A program made the position numbers and the translations under genes. DNA of 33,533 nucleotides from Paramacrobiotus richtersi (Eukaryota > Tardigrada > Eutardigrada > Parachela > Macrobiotidae), in the NCBI GenBank assembly GCA_034698045.1, contig JAQGAU010000236.1:1-33533 (forward strand). The letters are read 5' to 3'. The notes under the pieces are model-generated. The model was not told where the DNA came from and did no database searches. It worked only from the letters and a program-made list of their open reading frames with translations. The first letter of the stretch is position 1; the number at the start of each line of letters is the position of its first letter. Below are positions 23,525 through 33,533 of this stretch, piece after piece.

Positions 23525-26500
23525 TTATCGTACCTTAAGATGAACTTTTCCACGCAGTTCAGTTTTCAGACTAGCACGGACAATCTCATTCGTTGAAGCA
23601 CTCATATGGATTTTCCATGCTTCACCATGGGAGGCAAGACGAGATGCGGTATTTACAGTATCACCGAATCTAGCATCAGAAGATTCTTAGCTACGTCACA
23701 AATGATACCGCTTGCGATACATTCTATATTAATATTGTACTCTGTCAATGGGTTGCGATAGCAATATATTTTCATTCTTACAAGCAGTATCTGGGGCGTT
23801 TCTTCCCCACAACGCCCGTGACACATGGACCTACAACAAGCGAGCTGTGCTGTTTAATATCAAACGTTGAGAGTTCGAAGCTTTAGCGTGAATAAATGCA
23901 GTCATTTTTTACTGTATATTAATAACTTGTATTTACCGGTATTGATGCCAAACTTTATAGCCAGGGGGAGACTCGACCAGCATCGGGCAAACGTGTGAAG
24001 AAACCCTAGCGCCGTCAGACAAACTTCGGACGCATGCTGATCGGCATTCCGCTCAGGTAATCCGCTTGCTACCTGGATCACGTACAAACCGTGCCTTAAA
24101 CCGAATTCCGTAGTAAAGACAGATTACCATAGGAGCATACCATGTAGCTGTCATTAATCGTCTCCACTTTGTACACATCGTACGGTAACAGCACATGGTC
24201 AAATGCCATGAACATCTGATTCAAGAAGTCGATCACTGCCAATGACGATCGCTCGTGTTCGGCAACAAACTCGCCGAAACCAAGGACGTAGGTGAACATA
24301 ATGGTGACACTGTCGAACGATTCAGGGGCCACTGTTCCGTGCAGTCGCATTTCCTGGACAACGCGTCTGAAAGAGTAACTCATTTTCGAACATTGCAAAT
24401 TCCGCATAGTAGGAGAACTTGCTTTGGCAGGATCTCCCGAAGTAAATCGTCACACTGTATGATCTCATTCTTCAGTTCGCTGGTTCTTGTAGCCACTGCG
24501 TCCTCGAACATTTCGGCATTTTTGCGCAGTCTGAGTAAAAGCGAGGCAACCAGACTTTGTTCACCGGTGCGGAAGGTGTTACGAGCGGCGCTGCGAATCT
24601 CCGTAATACTGGGACGTTCAGCAAAATTTGTTGAGCGAGAGTTGTAGAGTAACTCCAAAAACTTTGGAGCGACAAGCTGCGGTGGTTGTCCTTGTTGTGG
24701 ATTTGATTTACCTGCACAGATTTGTAAGTTTACCACTTTCATTCAGATTCGTTACACTGCGTACGCTTTGAACCTTTTTCAAGTGTTGCCATAAGGTGAA
24801 GATTGTAGTCTGTGGCACTTCCGTTCGGAAAAAGGCTGTCGATAATTGATGCCAGGGCAAAGATATCCGACACCGGAGAAGCAAATCTTCTACCGGCAGT
24901 TCGCTTGTAATCCGCCAGCTCAACAGCTGTCGCTACCGTTTCGTCCACTGTTAACTTCGTCGACGTATCCTCACTTACAGCATCAGGAAAAATTGAACTG
25001 ACCAGTTCATAAATTCCCGGATGTGTTAATTTGAGGGTAAACCGGTTATCAACAAGACACGTCGAATGTTTCAGGTTTCCGTGGTACTTTAGTACGGAGT
25101 TGTGAATTGCGTGTACTCCCTTCAACAAAGATACAGTTAAAACGCGTACTCAGTTTATTTTAAATGTTAGAATCGACAAACTTCAACCAAATCCATAATC
25201 ATGAATCCACGAAGCTCTGCATCTTTCCTGACATTCCCGATAACGTCCGTTAAGCATCCTCTTTTGCAGTACTCTGTGACGAACTGGACCGAATCGTTGA
25301 TGGAAGCAACACCGATTATGCTGACAATATTCGTGTGGTTGATGCGTCTGATCTAGATTTCATCGTTAAACTTGCTTAGCTAGTTCTTCAATGTTATGAG
25401 GTAAGTACCTTTCGTAAGAGAGCAGTGGCTCTTCTATTCGGAAATGAATGCTTATTTAATGGAACTGTTCTTGTCCATACCAGTTGGCCGCTAAGTGAAG
25501 ATAATCCGGTCCTTTTAATTTTCGATGAGTCGACCTGTTCAGGTACAAGAATCGTAAGTCGATATGCTGATCTCGTTGTTCTTTATTCAAGCAGAATTTT
25601 GTGTACGTGTTGCAGCTCGCTTGGATTGATTCGCCACCACGATTCGTCTTTCTCAGCTGACATCCTCATTTTCCTGGGGTCATTCAATTCCCGTTGTTAA
25701 ATCCAGTCGAATTTTGGCAAAATATTGTACGTAGAATGTGGATTGATTACCCGAGATAAACACCCGCTAAAACGCCCACAACCACTGAGGCAGCGATAAC
25801 GCATCCAACAGGTGCAGCTGAACCTGATAGATGAGAGCAAAATTTGCATATGTCTGCAGTCGTTCTTCTTCGGGTTTCCTATGTATTTGGAACTTTGCCA
25901 ATAAAAACCATGCCATTGACGACTTGCCAATGGCGACAACTTACTAAAGTGACTACACTTCTGATCATTGCCAGAATATCCGCATTCCGGAGTGTTTCGT
26001 GGCGGCTGCCCATCAACTGTCTTCCAAATCAGTGATCGATTCGGAAACGTTTGCAGTGACTGACCTAGGAAGTCGGCGTATATGGCTCTCTGGAAATACC
26101 AAAACGGCTGGTTTACGGTCAGTTCTTACTGTAGTAGTTATTGAAATGTTGGACTAACCTCAAACTGCCCAGAATCGTAGTTGAAATTATCGACACAGAT
26201 GCGGTTTTGCCGCTCACCCCTGCTGTCGATCCTGTACGGCTCGCTCAAGCCTAGAACGGCGGAAAACGTTCCGGACAGTTGACCGGCAAGAACTCTGCCT
26301 TTGCGCGCATCAAGACCGCGCAGTGACGCATTCCTGATAGCCTTTGAAAATCATCATATTACAAAAGAAATATGGCTTTAACATGAGCACAGCAGTTTCA
26401 AAGTGTTTAAAGATACAAAGCGCAGCGAAAAGTAAGCGTCAAGTTCAAACGAGAATGCACGCTTCGAGTTTGAAAGTACCATATGATAAAGTCAACGTTA

Positions 26501-29500
26501 TCTCCACGAACAGTTTTGTTTAGTTCCGCTTAACTTCATAGGGTTTTACCGGTAACTGTTTTGTGACAGGTCAACGTGTGCACTTTTAAGCTTCAGTGAT
26601 TTCAGGCACACCGTCCAGAAATTTAGAGTTGTTGTTTTAAATTACGATGCTTATTTTACCTGTGCAAGAACATGAACAAGGCCGAACGCTGACTCGGTGT
26701 ATTGGCTAGGCTGTGAACAGATGAACAAATTTCTCATAGGAATACTGTCGAAGCATGGAAGTTAAGCGTCTATTAACGTACGCCCATTTCGGCAGGCCAT
26801 GTGGCATTGTAAGCCATAACGGTATCACTTCTCCACTGCACTTTTAGCCGGTTCATTTCTTCCGTCTTGGGCTCCCAGCAGCCAGTGATTTGGAACAACG
26901 ACACGAAGGACTGTCGGGCAGTCTGAAACAACGCTCAAGGATGGTGATTCCAGTATTTCCGGATTGATAGACTGATACCTCGTCGTCCGGCTTGTTGCGT
27001 TGCCATCTCAACGGACCAAGGGCGTTCTCGTTGAGATCGACGCTAAACCATGCCTAGAAACGCAGCAGTGTTTTCAGAAAATGAAATAACCCTGCTAGAA
27101 AGGAGTATTGCACTCACATAATCCGAATCCGTAGTCAGCTTTCTTTGATGGGCTTGTATCTGTAAACGAAAAACCAAAAAACAATTGAACCACTATCGCA
27201 TCTGGATGCTACACATCTAAAGGAACGTTGGAGAGCTGTACTGAAGTAGTGTTAGAGCAGCTAAAGTGATCAGTCTGTCATCAACGTGAACGAAGATCGC
27301 AATGAAAATAGTCGAAGTCTGCAGTATGCTGATTCATATTATGCTGTTTGGCGACAGAAACGGGTTCGGATAAGAACGGAATTCTTCAGCAACAAACAAC
27401 TGAACAGTTCAAAGCTCTTTGGGTTCTTACTATTAATTCCCTTGTGAACCACGGTGCCATCGATATCAGCACAACTGCAATTAAAACAGAAAGTGGTAAA
27501 ACGATAAAGAAGTCACGAAGACAATGCAGGTGCATTATATATCAACTTATCACAAAGCGCAAATTAATCTGTGCTTATGCAATGCCAAAAATGGACGGAA
27601 CCAGTTGATGGCGTCAGCCGCAAAGATGAAAATAAAGGTACCATTAACTATTCATAACCCGTACCTCTGCATGACTGGGTTATGGTATCAAACAACGCGT
27701 CATAATTAACATCCTTCGTGTTTGGGTTCTGCTGGATGGTGATGGGGATAATGTGGATTTGTAGAGCATGTCGTTTCAAGTACGCAATGATTCTGCCATA
27801 AACCAATGGTCCAAACGGATAAACGCCAGCCAGTTGATAAACAAAACCGACATTTGTCCAGTTGTACGTGCTGCACAAGCTTACAATGGCGGTAGCGTAT
27901 AGGTCGTACTGCACGGGGCCGGCGTTGATGGTTGTTGGATAAAGTGAGCGGTCACGAAAATTCGAGAACGAGGTACCACTGCAACAGTGATCAATTTGCG
28001 TTATCTCAGGTGAAAGACGCCCCAGTTCCACTCCCACTCTTGTCAGCGTCGCTTGGTTAACCAAAAACCAAAGTTTAAAATTTTGCTGCATCGTATGCCA
28101 GACGGCAGGCATTAGATGATTACATAAGATCAGAAGGCGAAACTATAAGAGTCCCGCAGACGAAGTTTGCTGTTGAATTTCCTGGATAAACACACTTCAG
28201 TGGGTGCATGACGGAAGGGGACAACGGCTACTTTAATGTTCAGTAACTCTTCGGTCGTACGGCGTTCAGGGAATTCGAATAAGAATGCAACTAGCGGAGC
28301 ACAGTTTCGTTGATTCATTTTTCATACGAGTATAGTATGCATACGGAAAATCTGGCATTACCGATTTCGGTTATTTGAGGACTTTGCGAACCAGAAATAT
28401 TGTTAGCCAAATAGCGCATTAAACCAGAAAGGGTGAAAAAACATTTGAAGCGCAAGCAACGAAAACGATCGAAGACGCGAGGATACCCCAGAGACCGAAC
28501 ATTAACAAATAAAAGTAAACATCCAATAATGCAAGCAGTTAACACTGCGTAAAATCGATAATCTCGGTATTAGTGGACAAATGAAAGGCGTTCAAGGGCT
28601 CAGCATTCTCTGTTATCTGCGCAAAAAATGTGTTACCTCTACTTGTTTTAGTTTGTTACTGTACGCAAGCGCTACTGTATGTGTGCAAACTTTGCTGCCA
28701 AATAGAAGAACTCGCGTCCACTACGTGTGCTTTGATAATATCATTACAGCAGATGGGGTAAATTAGGGCGCAATAACAGCGTCTGGCGTACTTACAACGA
28801 GGCGACAAACACATCCCATTCTGAAAGTATGCAGCCCGTAAGATTCCGTACATGTACATTGACTGTGTAGTTTTTACCTGCAGCCAGGAGTGCAAATGTG
28901 GGATCCCCATCGCACCCTGGAGAAATAAAGTACACTTTTATTAAACATTTGCTCCAGGGGTACTTCGTACTTATGCAGGTACTGTACGCGCGGGATCAAA
29001 TGAGTCACAGAGTAGTGTATCCGGTTACATGCGCGTCGAATAATCCGACTCTGCCTACTCTCTCTCATGACACAGCTCAGTCCCAGGCAGGCATTGTTCG
29101 CGCAGGGCAAAAATTCTGACTCATTTGATCCCGCGCGTACAGTAAGTGAGCACCATTGTTTACTGACTGAAACTACCCATTAAATCGTAGCAGAATGAGT
29201 GCATTAACGCGTAGTATTACGATATCCATACGGCTTCTGTGAATGGTACAGCAAAAGTGCTTTGACGATAATGTACTGTTTTATAGCTCCCGACGTTTGT
29301 AACTCCATCTGTGAATGAATGCGCAGTGAACTCCGCCTGCTATCCGTTATACCGGACCAGGATTACTGCAGTTCTGGGCATCTCACTACGCACTTTATGG
29401 CACTATTGCGTAATTCCCTCATCGGTGACATAAGCGTGCTGTAACGGGGCCGGTCTTGTTTATGTTTTGATACAATCAAAGCCCCGTCATCCGTCGATGA

Positions 29501-31449
29501 ACGGTCATTGCTTTACAAGATTCGGGAAAGGTCCTCGGTACATAAACAGTACACGAACAGTGGGAGCAGCAATCTGATCGGGACTCGCAGAGTAATTTCC
29601 TTACGCATAATTCGCAGAGATGTGCGCACAGAACCAAGTATTGGTAATATTGTAATATTTTGAAAACCGGGTCTACGGAAGAACAGCTCTTGTGTAGAGT
29701 ATTTTTCTTAGCGGTTGATTTCTGTTTCAATTCGACCTTTGTGCGTTGAGTTGCGCAAAGGTTCAGTGAATTTTTTGATGGTTTTATCCTTTTCTGTACG
29801 GCTTCGGCATAAACAACACGCCATGTGACCAGCTTCCACTGCATACTGATTCATAAATATGGCTACGACTTCTTTGCAAAGACAAACGACAAGCTATCTG
29901 TAAAAAGCAGCCTTCAATTATCCAAAGGCTTCAAGCCTAATTTTTACAGTTCCACAACCAAATATGTACAGTCTACAGATGTGTAGCGCAAGATTCACGC
30001 AGTTTTGCATAGTTTAACTGCTCAAAATAATGGATTCCGACTGATGTATGTTTGTACTGTACCATGCTGCTGATCGACTGGTTCTCTGCCAGTCTGCAAG
30101 TTCTGCACGGACAATCGATGGCACTCATCACAGGAATCGAAATGTCAGTTCGTGATGATGCCTGTTTCACCGACCTCCGATCTGCCAGTTAGCCTTGTTA
30201 GCTTAAATTAGTGTAGCAAAACGTTTCTTTGAACGACGGAGGTATTTACTGACCTTAAGTTTATCCCAGGACGAACTCGTTTCAGGCTGATTATTTTCTT
30301 TCTTAAGACTACCAACAGTGCCCTTCAGTTCTGGGAGAGGCACTGTTTAACCCATAACAGGTTAACAGTATTGAGCACCTATACGCGTTGCCCGTGTATC
30401 TCGTTGCTGTCACCACAAACAGCAACAGTAACAGCCATCTCAAGTGGCGTATTTTTGTTTTCACCATGTTCTTTCAGGCATTCCTTTTCACTGCGAATAT
30501 TCTTAAATGAATACGCGCAAGATATATTATATAGATCCGGCAATATTTGCCAGACAGGAAACAACATAGCAATTAAACAAAATGTAAACTTTCTAAAAAA
30601 CAACGCCGCACACTTATGCTACTTTGCAGTTGCCAACTTGCCGTGCACTGCCATAGACGCATATCCACTGCGGCCTTCGGCAGACAGTAAAGTACTGTAC
30701 GCATAGTCGTAGTGAATTAGGCTTGAATTAGGCTTGCTTTGCGCTATACCGCAACAATACACAGCACGATAGTAACTTCGAGTTTTTGACATCACTAGGT
30801 TCGTGACACGTACACATCTTGGCAGCTTTGCGAATCACGGTAAAACGAATCGGCCTAAAATTCTTGACACTGCTGGGATGATTGCCATTGTTGTCTAAGT
30901 TCGCTTTAAGTGAAATCTCAAACTACTGTATAATCGTAGTGTTTTTGCTAACATATTTTTTACTGTTACATGCTACTTATGTTTTTTTGTTAGATGGATT
31001 TTGACATAAACGGTTCGGCGTTGGATAAAGTCATTCAGGGTTTTGACATCCTGAATCAAGACTTTGTAATCTGTTCTTTCTATCTTACCAGCATAAAACA
31101 GTACAGTTATCTCATCCGATTTCTGAGTGTCCCGATAACGGTAATAGTAATCCACAACATCGGTGTAGTACGGTCCAGTGTCGGCACATTCCTTGACATT
31201 ACGACTGGCCACATAAACATGGGTGATATTCAACAAATCGGCATACTGCTGCCGAACCTGGGCCACCGCAGTATCGAACCCGGGTCCGAGACACGGTATG
31301 GACTGCAGGAGGAAAGGTGGCCAAGCACCGTAAATCATGATTGTCATGTTGAAAGAGTTCACAGTTGGCACAACGATAATAAACAGTATAAGGGGAAGAT
31401 AGTCCAGAAGAAGCATAGTGATAGAAAGTATGCTACAAACAGACAGCAT
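23525..31449 (-). CDS. Receptor guanylyl cyclase-like protein C (likely pseudo-cyclase)
   Basis: Exons: 31449-31089, 28916-28878, 28820-28796, 27978-27665, 27474-27431, 27159-27118, 27053-26979, 26922-26782, 26710-26660, 26341-26159, 26089-25945, 25823-25751, 25673-25607, 25534-25409, 25352-25182, 25119-24774, 24711-24423, 24366-24141, 24072-23937, 23830-23782, 23669-23525; 1015 aa, or 1004 from the Met at 31416. Long hydrophobic signal peptide, ANF-receptor domain (NMTIMIYGAWPPF start), membrane span CVIAASVVVGVLAGVYL, kinase-homology domain (HGNL; SDIFALASIIDSLFPNG), coiled coil, cyclase domain. Tyr857 replaces the first metal Asp (MFTYVLGFGEF); Asp903, Glu of KVET, Cys of RPRYC and NTASR are kept. 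The protein ends LRGKVHLKVR. The exon 17 donor is GC (24422-24421) where A and B have GT. Intron 1 is about 2.2 kb and holds a MITE-like element. Confidence 0.88.
28980..29144. mobile_element. MITE-like element with 26-bp terminal inverted repeats and TA target site
   Basis: A perfect inverted repeat, starting CTGTACGCGCGGGATCAAAT, occupies 28982-29007 and 29117-29142, enclosing a 161-bp non-coding element. Both outer ends are flanked by TA (28980-28981 and 29143-29144), the target duplication of Tc1/mariner-type elements. It lies within intron 1 of cyclase-like gene C and encodes no transposase. Perfect terminal repeats suggest a fairly recent insertion. Family placement beyond the TA duplication is not supported by anything I can see. 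Confidence 0.75.
29145..31088 (-). other. Remainder of intron 1 of gene C
   Basis: Nearly 2 kb of intron beyond the MITE-like element. A minus-strand frame (29476-29844) translates to a Cys- and Lys-rich sequence with no recognised domain. A short direct duplication of gaattaggcttg lies at about 30714-30737. Nothing else is identifiable. Confidence 0.45.
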
Positions 31450-32875
31450 CTAAAAAAGTGTATACAACACAACACATTTACATTCCCACAGCTGACTTTG
31501 GAAGAAATAGTTCACACTGAAATCAGTAAACTCGTTTGCCCTCTGACTTCAGCGCAGTTTATTGGCATCCTGCATCCACAATAAGAGAATACGGACCAAA
31601 ATAAACTGATGAAAAACGATTTTAGCGCTTTGCGAGCGATGTGTTGATCGTACCGGTTGAACACTGCAGAGCGCTTTTACGGGGAATTATGCAGAAAGTG
31701 TCGCTCATTTATTAATGAGTGTTAGTGCTTCTCCACGACCATTAACACAGGAGACAGCTGCACAGCAACTTTCATGCAGCTCTCACATATGTAACGCCCG
31801 GTGCGTTACCAGAAATGGTATAATATACACGTCCTGATCTATCGTTAGGTAACCAATATCCATGGGTGTAATGCCGGGTCACACAGCACGCACGTTCAAC
31901 AAATGGTGAAACCGGAGGCAACACCATAATTTATGAACAACTGGATCAGGCATGACTGAATTATGGTCTTATTGGGCTGGATGAATGTCGATAAATCGCT
32001 TGAATAACACTTCCTCTGATCAACATCAGAAGCTTTCAAGCTCAAGAAACACATCTTCAGCATTAGAACTAATTAAACCTCGGGATAAAGAAAGATTTGC
32101 ACATTACTGCAGGAAAAGGAAGGGCTTTTCAGTCGCCTCTTGTTATGGCATTTTTATTGGATGCGCACCGGAAGTCAATTAGCTATTAACAGGGATGATT
32201 TTGTTCTTTATTGTAATCACAAGTTGATCAACATAAGTATGAAAATTTTATGTCACGTTAATTAAACAGGGATCCCAAAATTGTAAGTTGATGGAAAGGA
32301 GCAGCAGTAACCTGAAACAGAGGAGACGGAGTTGGCAAACGACGAATATTCAGGTAATTTATCGCAAGATTCCCTGGTTGTCGAGATAAATGTGCATTTC
32401 ATATGGAATCCGTTTGCGGCCAGTTCTTTCTACACGTAATTTACAAGGGAAAATTGAAAACGATTTGCCTGTGGAACATTCCTTAGCGCTCTGTGTTCTG
32501 CCGAATACGCTTCATCGTCAATTATTAAACAAAGAATTTTGTACATGTGCAACAAATTTACCATAAAGGTGCGTCGTAGTTATGTAAATGGTGCGGCAGG
32601 GTGTGTGCGTAACCTTTACCTGAAATCTAGCTATACGTACAGTCCGCGTGAGCACGCCAGTGGATGCGGAATTCCTGTGGTAATAACACTAAATCTCACG
32701 TATTTCATTCCTTTGCAATACAGTACTTATATCGAATTTTGCGAACAATTTTCCCAGTCTCCCGCGAAGATCATGAAAAACAAAGCTAATTGCCAGTAAG
32801 GTTATAGGTAGGTCTTTTAAGCGTATACTGACAATGCGTTAGAACACAACACAAGATTAATACGCCGGTCTCGGT
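31450..32875. other. Intergenic stretch between genes C and D
   Basis: This is the 5' flank of gene C and 3' flank of gene D. A small perfect hairpin (GTAACGC at 31791-31797 pairing with GCGTTAC at 31803-31809, 5-nt loop) is present. Plus-strand frames at 31985-32182 and 32539-32799 have no recognisable domains. I call no gene here. Confidence 0.45.
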
Positions 32876-33533
32876 TTAACATGTTTTGCAACCTTTCAAC
32901 CAGTATGTCAGCATTTCCGACTTTCCCTTAATATCCAAAATTCCTCTAGGTTCCACCATAAAGTTCTCAAAGTTTTCTAATAATTCTTCGTAAACGTGAC
33001 TGAGATGTATGGCACCAGCCAGTCCATGGCTGCACATTCTGGAGGCCATGTTAACGGTGTTGCCAAATCTGCAGACATCAGTTATTCTGCATTATCAATA
33101 TCAAACCATCTACCTGCGCTACAGAAACTCATAACTCACAGGCAATAACGTGGACGTTTAGATCCCACGACTCCTGCCGCACAGGAACCTGGAACACCGC
33201 TTTCTCTGAATAAATGCGGAACCATAATTTGTTGATGCCTACCGGAATGTATGCCGGTTTTAAAGCGGATATTTTTGAGGCAAGTAAGACCTGACTCGCT
33301 TTCCATCAGCTTGCTCGCAAAAAGTGCAATTCGTTGAGCATGTTCGATTCCATTTCTTACTGGTAAACCGCTGGCTACCTGCAACAGACACTAAAACGTA
33401 ATCTGGCTTGGCATCGCATTCCAGCTGGATGGATGGATACCATATATGAATCGCCCACGGCTTCGACCTTATACACATCGTATTTCATTGTCAGAAGATC
33501 AAAGCAGGTTTCGGTCTCTCCAATTAGACTGAT
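32876..33533 (-). CDS. Receptor-type guanylyl cyclase D, C-terminal end only
   Basis: The gene runs off the right edge; exons seen are >33533-33441, 33378-33243, 33188-33140 and 33068-32876. They encode the second half of a class III cyclase domain: DVYKVEAVGDSYM with the second metal Asp and the guanine-site Glu, then VASGLPVRNGIEHAQRIALF, GSKRPRYCL with the purine-site Cys, NTVNMASRM with catalytic Asn and Arg, and a full C-terminal RGILDIKGKSEMLTYWLKG. Internal exon lengths 136 and 49 and all phases equal those of genes A-C, so it belongs to the same lineage, but its sequence is closer to the canonical cyclase consensus. FGN replaces the usual FGD. The site of the first metal Asp is outside the window, so activity cannot be judged. 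The symbol is left empty because the orthologue is unknown. Confidence 0.85.

Noticed and set aside
28874-29119. Open frames on both strands across the MITE-like element
   Set aside because: They arise from the inverted-repeat element and the tiny exon 2 of gene C; neither resembles a transposase or other protein.
30994-31584. 196-aa plus-strand open frame, the longest in the window
   Set aside because: It is antisense to exon 1 of gene C, whose minus-strand translation is clearly an ANF-receptor domain start with a signal peptide. The plus frame has no domain and is a shadow.
1-33533. Retrovirus-like, Polinton-like or toxin remnants
   Set aside because: I looked for reverse transcriptase, integrase, capsid and long terminal repeat signatures on both strands and saw none.

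Overview
The window looks like nuclear DNA of a small-genome ecdysozoan animal. A tardigrade is my best guess, but this is inferred from style and not proven. Genes are broken into many short exons (up to 21 per gene) separated by mostly 55-300 nt GT-AG introns. One gene encodes a chitin-binding (peritrophin-type) secreted protein. The dominant gene family is the membrane guanylyl cyclase receptor, which is expanded in several ecdysozoans. I saw no bacterial-type operon, tRNA, rRNA, CRISPR array or retrovirus-like element.

Layout. Positions 1-1550 hold little: one unidentified ORF and an A+T-rich simple repeat. At 1556-2449 (minus) is a five-exon Tyr-rich chitin-binding protein. It is transcribed divergently from a plus-strand gene (2865-4052) whose C-terminal part is a dynein light chain LC8-like domain. 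From 4612 to the right edge every confident gene is on the minus strand: receptor guanylyl cyclase-like gene A (4612-9916), a complete glutamate carboxypeptidase II/NAALADase-type M28 peptidase (10795-15342), receptor cyclase-like gene B (16316-22332), receptor cyclase-like gene C (23525-31449), and the 3' end of a fourth, more conventional cyclase gene D (32876 to beyond 33533).

Genes A, B and C are full-length paralogues. I reconstructed 21 exons in each (predicted 1007, 1016 and 1015 aa). Intron positions and phases match throughout, and 13 exons have identical lengths in all three. Each has the receptor guanylyl cyclase plan: signal peptide, ANF-receptor ligand-binding domain, one membrane span, kinase-homology domain, coiled-coil linker, cyclase domain.

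The most notable observation is in their cyclase domains. The first metal-binding Asp of the FSDIVGFT motif is Tyr in all three (FTYVLGFG or FTYVIGFG). The second Asp, the guanine-recognising Glu and Cys, and the catalytic Asn and Arg are kept. All three also stop before the conserved C-terminal KGKG...TYWL strand, which gene D retains. The kinase-homology N-lobe is strongly reduced. With intact frames and shared splice structure, this suggests a selected family of receptor 'pseudo-cyclases' rather than decaying copies. Smaller curiosities are a 161-bp MITE-like element in intron 1 of gene C, a GC-AG intron in gene C only, a 17-nt microexon in the peptidase gene, and a possible hydrophobic leader on the LC8-like protein. 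All splice models were made by eye from frame, phase and paralogue comparison.
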